The position numbers and the translations under genes are program-made. From contig JAAXNY010000013.1 of the NCBI GenBank assembly GCA_013420905.1, positions 558,001 through 622,000 of the forward strand: a stretch of DNA of 64,000 nucleotides, read 5' to 3'. Below the pieces are notes generated by a model. That model was given only the letters and a program-made list of their open reading frames with translations. It was not told the origin of the DNA and searched no databases. The DNA comes from Collybia mongolica (taxonomy: Eukaryota; Basidiomycota; Agaricomycetes; Agaricales; Clitocybaceae). Below are positions 1-9,968 of the stretch, piece after piece; positions within the stretch are counted from its first letter, which is position 1; each line of letters begins with the position of its first letter.

Positions 1-779
1 CAGACTATGATAAGAAAAATATGTTGCATTGTGTTCAAGGCCAAGAGAGGTTACTTTTTGCCAGCCTGGTAAGCAGAAGGGAACAAAATCAGGCCTGGTA
101 CTTTCATAGTCACAAAATGTTAATTAATTTCTTGGAGGAAAAGGAAAACCTCTTGGTAGGAGATTTGTGTATTGTTTATACCAGAGTCTCAGCTACATGA
201 AGATATGGGTGGACACAATGTATAGGCCTGCAAAACAGTGGCACACAGTCATTGGTGACAATTGAGTAGATTAGTGAATTCTGCCAATATAACAGTTCAA
301 CCAGTGCATTGCAAGGATTGAGGTCAGTCAACCTACATACCATTGGTGAACAGATTTACTATGCATTCATGGATGAATGTGTTCATGGCTGTGGTTGGCT
401 TGTGCAACTCTTCTGTCCACAGGCCTGCTGTCAGGGTGACCCTAAGTCAAAGCACACATGATCCACAAGTTGGCCAGCTTCCAACTGATAGGGGTAATCC
501 TAAGTATATTGTTATAAGTACAAGTCTAAACTACTCACCTGATAGGGGAAATCCTAAGAGATCAATCTAAGGAATCCCCTACCAAGTGGTGGCTACTATA
601 TACCTATCCTACACAATACCACTATGTACTGCTATTGTTGCCACATGTCTCAGGGTTGAACAATAGGGTTGGTAATACAATAGGTATGTTCACATGATGG
701 GCTGACATGATTTCAACAAGTGGCATGGTCATTCGCCATGCAACCAGTTGATGGTATGAGCTTCAATATGCAGTGATGG
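1..779. other. No recognisable gene; repeat-like AT-rich sequence
   Basis: No ORF here resembles a known family and no RNA gene is visible. The motif CTGATAGGGG followed by AATCCTAAG occurs twice, around 483 and 539, which suggests a decayed repeat. The segment ends where the LTR-C fragment begins with TGATAGGGCCC. Confidence 0.4.
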
Positions 780-1392
780 TGATAGGGCCCAAAATTGTTT
801 GCACTTGTAAAGTCAACAAGTAAGGCTATTAGTATCATTTCTAATAGAGGATTAGAGTTGAGCTCCAAGACAGCTAATCAGAGTGAACTAGTCTAAATGG
901 TTAATACACTATCAGTACAGAGGACTATGAGTACAGACTATTATTAGTCCTATTCACCATGCCTAGTTATAACCCCAGTATCTTAAATCATAAGTAACCA
1001 TTGTAGTATGATATCATTAGTCTGGGGATCATCATTAATAGGAGAAGTAATTGTAAATTTGGGACTTGCACAACCTGAGCCTAATCAGGGGCACTTGGTG
1101 TTAACTACTGGAAGAGACGGGACACCATAAATAACAACTGCAACAATCAGGAGAAGTAAAAGACAGTGCTGCACTGTTTTAAAAATAACCAAGCATGCTG
1201 TTGAGTGTTGATAAGAGTTTAGCCAGCTCTTTTGATATTGGCCGAGTAATAAGTAACAACATAATTGGCATGTATGGTGTGCACACCAAGTTGTAGAGGA
1301 CAAGTCAGCATTAAACACAAGACCCTTGGCACAGGAGGGCATTGTTCCATATAAAATTACAATTCTTTATAATATTTAGTTTGTACATTATA
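780..1392 (+). repeat. Truncated LTR-C (5' part, plus orientation)
   Basis: This begins TGATAGGGCCC and is collinear with the complement of the solo LTR at 46489-47705, so it is the first half of that long LTR family (LTR-C). It stops near 1392, just after ATATTTAGTTTGTACA, where sequence of the same family in the opposite orientation starts. Small ORFs here are also present in the inverted copy and are not genes. Confidence 0.7.
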
Positions 1393-2269
1393 CATAATTC
1401 CAACAGACAATATGAGTACTAAGTTCCAAGTGAACTGAACTCTTCAATTCTGCAATGTCTTAGCCAAGTGCTTTGAGACAATTCTAATCAAGACAATTGA
1501 AGCAATCTGATCCTTAATTTGTGTGAGCAATAGTATTTCAACAAATATGGTTTGTATATCCTATAGTAATGCAAAGTGGGGGCAAGATTCCTTACCTCTG
1601 CACTACCTATCTATGGTCTATTTATAGTGTACAAACTTAATATTATAAAGAGTTGTAATTTTATGTGGAACAAGGCCTTTCTGTGCCAAGGGCTTATGTT
1701 TTAATGCTGACTCATCCTCTATGACTTGGCACATACAATATTCACACCAATCATGTTGTTACTTATTACTTGGCCAATATCAAGAGAGCTGGCTAAACTC
1801 TTATCAATGCTCAGCAGTGTGCTTGGTTATTTTTAAAACAGCACAGCACTGTCTTTTACTTCTCCTGATCATTCCAGTTGTTATTTATGGTGTCCTGTCT
1901 TTCTGGTAGTTAACACCAAGCACCCCTGATTAGACTCTGGCCTCAGGTCATACAAGTCCTGAATTTACAATTATTTCTCCTATTAATGATGATCCCTGGA
2001 CTAAATGATATCATACCACAATGGTTACTTATGTTTTAAGATACTGAGGTTGTAACTGGGCATGGTGAATAGAACTAATAATACTCTGTACTCATAGTCC
2101 TCTGTACTGATAGTGTATTAATCATTAGACTAGTTCACTCTGATTAGCCATCTCAGAGCTCAACTCTAATCCTCTATTACCAATCCTCTATTACCATTTA
2201 CTTGGTTATTAGAAATGATACTAATAGCCTTACTTGTTGACTTTACAAGTGCAAACAATTTCGGGCCCT
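1393..2269 (-). repeat. Truncated LTR-C (minus orientation), probably the 3' LTR of G2
   Basis: This matches the solo LTR at 46489-47705 in the same orientation, from about 46862 to its end. It lies directly downstream (minus strand) of the G2 chromodomain end, so it is best read as G2's own 3' LTR, truncated by about 340 bp. It is joined head to head with the plus-oriented fragment at 780-1392. Confidence 0.65.
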
Positions 2270-3041
2270 AGCAGTGGGGCCCCTGGGTTCTCTTGGTGAA
2301 AGTGTGCAACAAGGTCATCACATTGTAGGTTGTCAGCCATCTCCCAGGAATTGTGTTCATACCCATAGCCTTTCCAGGTGACAAGGTACTGTAACTTGTT
2401 CTGGAAGAACTGACTGTTTATGATTTCTTTGACTTCATACTCTTCTTCACTGTTGATCATGGTTGGTTCAGGTACCATAGTAGGTCATTGGCCAGGAATT
2501 GGATTGTGTGGGGCAGGTAGCAGCTTGACAACATGGAAGACAGGATGAATATGTGACATTCTGACTGAGAGTTTGAGGTGATAGGCATGTGTCCCAACAC
2601 AAGCAGTGATCTTGTATGGACCAAGATACTGATGTGCCAGCTTTTGTATTGGCTGTGTCATTGCAATGTCATGTGAGTCGAGGTACATCATGTCACCAAC
2701 TTCATACTTGGGTGTAGGACAATGACAACAGTTGTAGTACTGGGCCATATTGTCTTTTGCTTTTGCCAGTGCAGCATGCATTTTGTCCAGTGTTGTCTTC
2801 ATGTGGTTGCAGAATTCATTGACAGTCTCAATGTGTGAGGGAGCAGCATGCAGTTTAAAGCCCATGCATGGATGTTGGCCAGTATCAACATAAAATGGCA
2901 GGTGTTGCATCAACAAGTGGATATGATTGTTATACTGGAACTTGGCAAGTGGTAGGAGTTCAATCCAGTTGACTTGTTGCTGACTAATGAAGAGTTGGAG
3001 GTACTGTTCTAGCTCCTGGTTTACCTGCTTGGTTTGACTGT
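2270..3041 (-). pseudogene. Ty3/gypsy (G2) integrase C-terminal part plus chromodomain
   Basis: On the minus strand the sequence enters at VNQELEQYL, continues through the integrase catalytic-core end and the GPY/F-type module (HQYLGPYKI, then HIHPVFHVVKLLPAPHNP), and has an in-frame stop at 2485. It then reads a chromodomain (EEYEVKEI, LQYLVTWKGYGYEHNSWE) at about 2300-2440. This is the C-terminal end of a chromoviral pol polyprotein, which inserts cDNA and targets chromatin. The upstream half lies at 9969-10793 on the same strand; CV1 inserted between them. The in-frame stop shows that it is dead. Confidence 0.85.
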
Positions 3042-3243
3042 TGTTACAAATTCCCCTATTTGTCCGGCATATCACTTCTTTTCCCTTTTCTTTTACTATC
3101 AGACGCTTATTGACCTTATCTTTGACATCCCCATATGCATTCTCTTTCCCATAGTTACTAAGCTTCCTTACTCATCTTCTCAGATAGCTTACTAACTCTT
3201 ATCTATAACAAATAGTGTAAACAACGCTTATCGAACTACTACG

Positions 3244-3251
3244 TATATATA
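3244..3251 (+). promoter_or_regulatory. TATA box of CV1 LTR
   Basis: TATATATA followed by GGGATAC, in the middle of the LTR. The same box lies at the equivalent place in the CV2 LTRs. A start about 25-34 nt downstream would place the RNA 5' end at or just before AGCTTGACCT (3278), the stretch complementary to the primer-binding site. Confidence 0.65.
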
Positions 3252-3277
3252 GGGATACTTTAGTTAGTTAGCTCTTT

Positions 3278-3287
3278 AGCTTGACCT
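3278..3287 (+). promoter_or_regulatory. Presumed RNA 5'-end segment complementary to the primer-binding site
   Basis: AGCTTGACCT is the exact reverse complement of AGGTCAAGCT at 3508-3517, which lies two bases after the 5' LTR. In Tf1 of fission yeast the first bases of the transcript fold back on the primer-binding site and act as primer. The spacing from the TATA box here fits the same arrangement. CV2 keeps both partners (55526-55535 and 55748-55757). Confidence 0.6.
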
Positions 3288-3507
3288 AGCTGAATTCACC
3301 TTATTCATCTATTCTCTTGACGCGAACTCGATCCTATCCGCCTTACGAAGGGGGTAGTGCATCTCTGATCAGATAAACTCGATAACCTGACTTTAGCCCT
3401 ATTGAGGGAGTCAATAGACGTTGGACTTACAGAAGTCAACGGTCTAAGAACGAACGAACGACTTAGCATATTGATCTAGAGGATAAGGCCTAAACAGCCG
3501 TAACAAA

Positions 3508-3517
3508 AGGTCAAGCT
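3508..3517 (+). other. Primer-binding site of CV1 (self-priming type)
   Basis: AGGTCAAGCT follows the LTR after two bases. It does not start with TGG, as a site pairing with the CCA end of a tRNA would. It pairs perfectly over 10 nt with the presumed 5' end of the element's own RNA (3278-3287). This supports Tf1/sushi-type self-priming; the mechanism is inferred. Confidence 0.6.
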
Positions 3518-3801
3518 GATCAGAACCGTCAACCTATAAAGGTTCAGACGCAACGGCACCACGATACGGATTGAAACCTGCGAGCAGCAGCGAAAGTAGC
3601 AGAAGCAGCAGCAGACAAAGCGCAATCAGCAGCGAAGACTTCCAAGACGCGGAAGAACAACCAAGACTTGTAATAGTCACACAAACAGAAATGCCCACCA
3701 CGCCGAGACAACCAAAAGCAGAAAGTTCCAAAGGAAAGGAACCAGAGAAACCGAAACCCGAACCACCAAATTCCCCGATACCACCAGACTCAGACGTAGA
3801 A

Positions 3802-4725
3802 ATGGCAGACGAGCGAAGACCCACTGAAATTAAACTTAGCTCACCGAACATCTTCGATGGAAATCGAAGAATGACAAAAGACTTCGTCCTTGATTGCAAA
3901 ATGTATTTGCAGGCAAACGATAGAATTTACGATACAGATTGGAAGAAGATCCTCTATGTACTTTCGTACATGAAGGGAGGAACAGCAGGACCATGGAAAA
4001 AGTCCTGGTATGGAGAAAACAGCGACCATCCAGGAACCTTTACAACATTCATGACAACAGTTGAAGAAGCGTTCTCTACTCCAGACGAGGCAGGAGACGC
4101 CAGACAGACCTTAAAGACGCTGCGCATGACAGGAAACATGACGGCAGATGATTATATTGCGGAATTCAAATCAGCCGCATCAGAAAGCAAGATTACAGAA
4201 AGTGAAGCACTCGTCGAATATTTCATGGAAGGAATACCTCCTTCCCTGATGCAGAAGATCTTAACAATGGATAATCCACCAACCACCATCAAGGGTTGGT
4301 ATGAAAAGGCATCCATATTTGATACTCAGTACAGACGTGCAAAATCGATCGTAGCACGCATTAAAGGAAACACCGGAAAAACTACGGGAGGAAACAACGG
4401 AAAGAAATACAATTTCCAACGAAACAATCCCAAATACGTCCCGAATAACAGTTGAGATCCAAATGCTATGGATATCGATCGATTAACTATCCAAGAAAGA
4501 GACGAGCATATGAAACGAGGATTATGCTTCGAATGCCACAAATATGGACATCGAGCATCAGATCACAAAGCAGGAGGATCGATTCCTCAAACACAAAGAA
4601 AGGAAGAACAGAAGACACCGATGAAAGGCAAAGACGCCTACATGAAAATCCGAGCACTTATGGCAGAATTAGACGAAGAAGAAAAGGAGATCGCCCTAAA
4701 GAATATGGAAGATGAGGGTTTTTAA
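3802..4725 (+). pseudogene. gag: CV1 gag (capsid and zinc knuckle), interrupted by one TGA
   Basis: Gag packages the element RNA. The retrotransposon-gag domain covers about residues 10-175 from the ATG at 3802 (ANDRIYDTDWKKILYVLSYM through IPPSLMQKILTMDNPPTTIK). A basic Gly/Asn-rich linker follows, then the TGA at 4453. The same frame resumes with a zinc knuckle at about 4531-4573, CX2CX4HX4 followed by His, not the usual Cys. It ends at TAA 4723-4725 on the frameshift site. The start is uncertain: the frame is open back to 3520 and is protein-like upstream, but the only earlier in-frame ATG (3691) reads ACG in CV2, while the ATG at 3802 is conserved. The TGA probably makes this copy non-functional unless it is read through. 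Confidence 0.85.
4716..4722 (+). other. -1 ribosomal frameshift site between gag and pol
   Basis: In the gag frame the codons are GAG GGT TTT TAA, so the heptamer G GGT TTT fits the X XXY YYZ slippery pattern and sits directly before the gag stop. Slipping back one base reads TTA AAG and continues without a stop into the protease. CV2 has G GGT TTC at the same place. A downstream RNA structure was not checked. Confidence 0.65.
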
Positions 4726-7700
4726 AGCGGCGGACTGAATCGACGTCAGTACCTGCCGAAATCTTTTCAGTAACACTATCACCTGTAATACTAGGAGAAA
4801 TGAATCGACAATCGTTATCTATTCCAATTACGGTGATCGAAGAACAGAAAAACGTCGAAACCCAAGCAATCGGATTAATTGATTGCGGAGCTGGAGGAAT
4901 TTTCATTGACAAAACATTTGTTGAAGAAAACGGGATAAAGACAACCCCATTAAGGAAATCATACTCAGTCAGAAACGTGGACGGCACAAAGAACCAATCA
5001 GGAAATATCACTGATTGTGTATGGACCAAGATCCGAATTGGAGACGAAGAAATTTGAATCCGACTACTAGTCAGTGGACTAGGAAAGGAAAATATCATTT
5101 TAGGACTACCATGGTTAAAACGGCATAACCCCAAGATCGATTGGGAGAAAGGAACACTCGACTTCGGATCAAGCATCAAGAAAGGAGTTCTTTCGGAAGC
5201 AATCCGAAGAAACCTGGAAATCCGACAAATGAAATTAACACAGCAATACCCCAAGGCAACGGCAATAGAAATACAGGAAGAATACCCGGAAGAAATCCCA
5301 AGGAATCAACCCCTTGAAGATTGGCAACCGATTCTTTTAGAAATCAATGAAGAAGATGATGAACCTGAAATCAATCTACTCAGGACATACATCGACTCAG
5401 AAGATGATGAAGAAGAATCCATTTGGATACAGGCAAAAACATCAATATCACAGGAATTAGAACATAAGGCAGAAATCGAAGACCAGAAACCAAAGAAGAC
5501 GTTACCAGAATTCTATCGAGAATACACGTCATTATTTGACAAAACAAATTCGGAAAGGATGCCAGCACGACGATCATGGGACCATGCGATAGATCTTAAA
5601 CCTGATTTTATCCCAAAAGATTGTAAAATCTACCCCATCAGCCCGGCAGAACAAGAAAAATTGGACGAATTTATTGATGAAAACATGCGAAAAGGATACA
5701 TTCGACCATCGAAATCCCCACAAGCATCACCTTTCTTCTTTGTATCAAAGAAAGACTCGACAAAACTTCGGCCAACCCAAGATTATAGAAGATTAAACGA
5801 AGGAACTATCAAGAACGCATACCCTTTGCCACTTGTAGGGGAGCTCCTTGATAAACTTAAAGGGGCAAAATATTTCACAAAGTTGGATCTACGATGGGGA
5901 TATAATAACGTCCGGATCAAAGAAGGCGATGAATGGAAAGCGGCATTTAAAACGAACAGGGGATTATTCGAACCCCTTGTTATGTTTTTCGGTCTATGCA
6001 ATTCGCCAGCAACATTCCAAAATATGATGAATGATATCTACGCAATTGAGATCGACGAAGGATGGATTCTGATCTATATGGACGACATCCTTATTTCCTC
6101 CGACAACATCGATGATTTGCGAAGAAAAACCCTTAAAGTCTTGGACAAATTGAAGGAAAACGATTTGTATCTGAATCTGGACAAATGCGTATTTGAAGCC
6201 ACGGAACTTGAATATCTCGGACTAGTCATCAGAGAAAACGAGATAGGAATGGAACCAACTAAATTGGCAGGAATCGCAGATTGGCCAGCACCAACAACAG
6301 TAAAACAAGTCCGATCATTCCTTGGATTCGCAAACTTTTATCGAAAATTCATTGGACATTACGCCGAACTCAGCAGACCATTAACAAATTTGACAAGAAA
6401 AGACGTCGAATGGAAATGGACACAAGAATGTCAAGAAGCATTTGATGGGCTGAAACAGAAATTCTTGAAGTCACCGGTCCTTATGATGCCAGATAAAAAG
6501 AAACCATTTCACATCGAATCAGATGCTTCGAAATGGGCCACAGGCGCAGTATTAAGACAACAAAACGATAATGGAGAATGGCACCCATGTGGATATATTT
6601 CACATTCATTCACAGAAACCGAACGAAATTACGAGATCTATGATAGAGAACTATTAGGCATCATTTGAGCCTTGAAGACATGGAGACATTACCTTGAAGG
6701 ATCACAATTCCCAACAGTAATTCTATCCGATCACAAAAACTTAACGTATTTCCGAACGGCACAAAAATTGAACCGACGACAAGCAGGATGGAGCCTTTTC
6801 TTATCACAATTCGATCTCAAACTCGTGCATACACCTGGAACACGGATGATACAATCTGATGCCTTATCAAGAAGATCAGATTACGTCAATACGGAAGACA
6901 CAGATAACGAAGATCGGATTTTATTGCCAGATGACATTTTCATCAAAATGATTGATATAGGACTACAAGAAGACCTGAAGAAATCAGTTGAAGAAGATGA
7001 TTTGTTCGCAAAATCAATTGAAGCATTAAAAGAAACAGGGACGCCACCGATTAAATCGAACTTATCAGATTGGAAATTTGAAGACGGACTTCTGTTTTTC
7101 AAAAACAGATGTTATGTAGGACCGGATGCAAAATTACGGAAGGAAATAGTGCGAAGATATCACGACACGAAACCAGGAGGACACCCAGGCCAATATAAGA
7201 CACAGGAATTGATCAGTCGAGAATACTGGTGGCCAGGTATAGGAGTGTTTATAAAAAATTATGTTGACGGTTGCGCCACATGTCAACAAATGAAAGTCAA
7301 CACACATCCAACAAAACCCGGGTTGATACCGATCGCAACAAACGGAGAACCGAGACCATTCTCATTTGTCACAGCCGATTTCATCACAGACCTGCCAGAA
7401 AACGATGGGAAAGATAGCCTCATGGTCGTGGTAGATCATGGCCTTACGAAGGGGGTAATTTCTATCCCTTGCACCAAAACGATCGATGCTTTAGGAACGG
7501 CGAATCTTTATCTGGAACATGTTTACAAAAGATTTGGACTACCCAACACTTTTCTATCGGATCGAGGCCCTCAATTCGCAGCAAAAGTTTTCAAAGAACT
7601 AGGAAAACTCCTTGGAATCAAACTCGTAATGAGCACGGCATATCATCCACAGACAGATGGAGAAACAGAGAGATTAAACCAAGAGCTCGAAATCTACTTC

Positions 7701-8405
7701 CGCATGTTCTGTCAGAACAACCCGGCAATATGGAAAGAACTTAACTCAATCGCAGAATTCGCGCATAATCAAAAAAATCATTCCACTACAAAGAAATCTC
7801 CATTCTTCCTAATGATGGGATACGAACCCCAAGCAATTCCATCAGCATTCCAGAAGACGAATGTTCCGAGTGTAGAACAACGAATGATTGAGCTTAACAA
7901 AGCCCGAGAAGAAGCTATGGCCGCACACGAATTAGCGAGAAGAAAAGTCGCAGAAAGGACAACACGAGGTTTCACTCCATTCAAACAAGGAGAATACGTT
8001 TGGTTAGAAGGAACAAATCTTCGAATTCCTTACCCATCAAAGAAACTAGCACCAAAAAGAGAAGGACCCTTCAAAATCCGAGAAGTCCTCGGACCAGTGA
8101 CATACAGACTAGAACTTCCATCACAATGGAAGATTCATCCCGTGTTTCATGCATCACTCCTCACACCATACAAAGAAACCGATACCCACGGACCAAACTT
8201 CTTAGAACCACCACCGGATCTTATAAATCAAGAAGAAGAATACGAAGCGGAAGGGATTATTAATCACCGACAACGAGGTCGAGGCTTCCAATACCTCGTG
8301 AAATGGAAAGATTACTCATCCGCGCACAACACATGGGAACCTGAAAGTCACTTAAAAAGGGCTCGAACGATCCTTCAATCCTATCAGAAGCTACATCGCC
8401 TCTAA
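4722..8405 (+). pseudogene. pol: CV1 pol: protease, RT, RNase H, integrase, chromodomain
   Basis: Pol continues in the -1 frame from gag. The domains are an aspartic protease with DCGAGG at 4881-4898 (Cys where Ser or Thr is usual); reverse transcriptase ([15 protein letters not shown] at 6075-6086); RNase H (IESDAS through YDRELLGII, then [10 protein letters not shown]); an integrase zinc-binding segment at about 7156-7290 (YHDTKPGGHPGQY, CATCQQMK); a DDE core with Asp near 7377, Asp near 7560 and Glu near 7668; a GPY/F-like segment; and a C-terminal chromodomain at about 8238-8345 (FQYLVKWKDY, HNTWEP). Two TGA codons, at 5055 and 6666, replace arginines that CV2 still encodes. Otherwise the frame is open over 3.7 kb. 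This gives synthesis, processing and chromatin-guided insertion of the cDNA. Confidence 0.92.
7443..7456 (+). other. Possible central polypurine tract within the integrase coding region
   Basis: The purine run GAAGGGGG followed by TAA resembles the tract before the 3' LTR (AGAAGAGGGGTAA). It sits in a 56-nt block (7419-7474) identical in CV2 (59654-59709), where two CpGs survive in an otherwise CpG-poor copy. The 17-nt stretch 7441-7457 also recurs in the LTR at 3340-3356. Ty1 and lentiviruses carry a second plus-strand primer in integrase; function here is a guess. Confidence 0.3.
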
Positions 8406-8457
8406 ACAGACTATCATCTCTCATTGCTCTCAACAAATTTCAAAGCTCATACAAACA

Positions 8458-9471
8458 ATGTCTTCCCCCATCACCAACAACCTTTACATTGCCACCGCCA
8501 CCCCTCTTAACACTCCTTCCGACACTCCTGTCGTCAACATTGGATCCCAAGAACGTCTCGAGATAGCTACGAGAATTATACACAGTCAAAAATTCTTATC
8601 ATGGTTCATGAACGAAGAACACCGTGAAAGAATGATCCAAGCGTTTAATCAACCACCGTATAACCAACTCATCAAATTAGTTGGGAAATATTTAGAGATT
8701 AGGGATATGTTGTACACTCAAACTGCGGATATCAGCCGAGCACTAGACCAGGTCACTGACGAGCTGACGAACACACAAGAATTCCGAATTCTAGAAGACT
8801 TAATTCCCTTACTACAAGACGGAATTCGATTACCTACGTCCACGCCGTCGACACCTACGGAATCGACTACAGATATCTCGACAAGTGACAAAGAAACACA
8901 AACATCCCATCCGATAACACCAACACCTTCAGCGCCCAACTCTCCTATTTATGAACCCGCACCATTACCAATTCCGCCCTTTCGCGAACCATCCCCTCCA
9001 TCCTCGCAACATTCCACCCCTGATCCAAATGACATGGTTCAAAACAAAGAAGTATTTAAATATCTAGAAGGACGAAAAGGTACAAAATCGGTCATAAAGA
9101 AGAAGAAAACCCTCAAACCAATCAAATACACGATGAACGCTCTCAATCACATTGGAAGTCGAGAGAAACCAATCGACCTCACGCAAGTAGAACGAGCAAT
9201 CATTTACAAAAACGTGTTATGCTCTCGATGCCTTAACTTCGGACACTCATCAATACACTGCGAAAAACAATATTGTCCAATATGTTACAAACCGGCTCCA
9301 GGACATCGAAGAGACCAATGTCCTGAAAGACCAATAATTAGGACGGCAGGGTATCACCGAAGCTGGCGACAGGTTGGGGATGAATATGAAGATGTAGATG
9401 ACGGAATTGACGACCCCTTTGACTTCCCAGAAGCCATTGCCAACATGTCGGGAGAGCCAATTGATTTCTAA
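8458..9471 (+). CDS. CV1 third ORF: conserved protein with two CCHC zinc knuckles, unknown function
   Basis: This intact 337-residue ORF starts 53 nt after the pol stop and ends 33 nt before the 3' LTR. Residues 20-125 form a conserved, probably helical region (ERLEIATRI, KFLSWFMNEEHRERMIQAF). A Thr/Ser/Pro-rich linker follows to about 190, then a basic patch (KSVIKKKKTLKPIK). Two knuckles follow: Cys255-Cys258-His263-Cys268 and Cys273-Cys276-His283-Cys288. The tail is acidic. CV2 carries the same protein over its full length with two CGA-to-TGA stops and no frameshift, so it belongs to the element. It is not an envelope: no signal peptide or membrane segment is visible. A nucleic-acid-binding accessory role is plausible. 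How it is translated (reinitiation or a separate RNA) is unknown. Confidence 0.85.
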   Translation: MSSPITNNLYIATATPLNTPSDTPVVNIGSQERLEIATRIIHSQKFLSWFMNEEHRERMIQAFNQPPYNQLIKLVGKYLEIRDMLYTQTADISRALDQVTDELTNTQEFRILEDLIPLLQDGIRLPTSTPSTPTESTTDISTSDKETQTSHPITPTPSAPNSPIYEPAPLPIPPFREPSPPSSQHSTPDPNDMVQNKEVFKYLEGRKGTKSVIKKKKTLKPIKYTMNALNHIGSREKPIDLTQVERAIIYKNVLCSRCLNFGHSSIHCEKQYCPICYKPAPGHRRDQCPERPIIRTAGYHRSWRQVGDEYEDVDDGIDDPFDFPEAIANMSGEPIDF

Positions 9472-9488
9472 AGCTGGGACGCTTTAGA

Positions 9489-9504
9489 GATAGAAGAGGG
9501 GTAA
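9489..9504 (+). other. Polypurine tract before CV1 3' LTR
   Basis: The purine-rich run GATAGAAGAGGGGTAA lies directly before TGTTAC, as expected for the plus-strand primer. CV2 has GATAGAGAGGGGGTAA at the same place. Confidence 0.75.
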
Positions 9505-9968
9505 TGTTACAAATTCCCCTATTTGTCCGGCATATCACTTCTTTTCCCTTTTCTTTTACTATCAGACGCTTATTGACCTTATCTTTGACATCCCCATATG
9601 CATTCTCTTTCCCATAGTTACTAAGCTTCCTTACTCATCTTCTCAGATAGCTTACTAACTCTTATCTATAACAAATAGCGTAAACAACGCTTATCGAACT
9701 ACTACGTATATATAGGGATACTTTAGTTAGTTAGCTCTTTAGCTTGACCTAGCTGAATTCACCTTATTCATCTATTCTCTTGACGCGAACTCGATCCTAT
9801 CCGCCTTACGAAGGGGGTAGTGCATCTCTGATCAGATAAACTCGATAACCTGACTTTAGCCCTATTGAGGGAGTCAATAGACGTTGGACTTACAGAAGTC
9901 AACGGTCTAAGAACGAACGAACGACTTAGCATATTGATCTAGAGGATAAGGCCTAAACAGCCGTAACA
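9505..9968 (+). repeat. CV1 3' LTR
   Basis: 464 bp, differing from the 5' LTR only at 9679. It is followed by ACTGT, the target duplication, and then by the continuation of the G2 integrase on the minus strand. Confidence 0.95.

Larger units (their letters stand above)
3042..3505 (+). repeat. CV1 5' LTR
   Basis: It starts TGTTAC and ends GTAACA, an inverted 6-nt terminus. It is identical to the 3' LTR except at 3216 (T here, C at 9679), a CpG-to-TpG change. It contains a TATATATA box and the presumed RNA start region about 30 bases later. Confidence 0.95.
3042..9968 (+). mobile_element. CV1: nearly intact chromoviral Ty3/gypsy LTR retrotransposon
   Basis: The element is 6927 bp with LTRs at 3042-3505 and 9505-9968, each 464 bp and differing at one position. 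It is flanked by the 5-bp duplication ACTGT (3037-3041 and 9969-9973). The order is LTR, self-complementary primer site, gag, -1 frameshift site, pol with PR-RT-RNase H-IN-chromodomain, a third ORF, a purine tract and LTR. It sits inside the integrase gene of G2. Three in-frame TGA codons (4453, 5055, 6666) interrupt gag and pol. The last two correspond to arginine codons in CV2, as expected from C-to-T change at CGA. By LTR identity it is the younger of the two copies. Confidence 0.95.

Noticed and set aside
1085..1909. Small ORFs on both strands with similar peptides (YYLLLGQYQ)
   Set aside because: They are mirror images caused by the inverted LTR-C fragments.
3506..3525. Conventional tRNA primer-binding site for CV1
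   Set aside because: No TGG start and no obvious tRNA 3' match; pairing with the element's own RNA end is exact over 10 nt.
4658..5254. 198-codon minus ORF
   Set aside because: Antisense to the gag end and protease of CV1; the same shadow appears in CV2.
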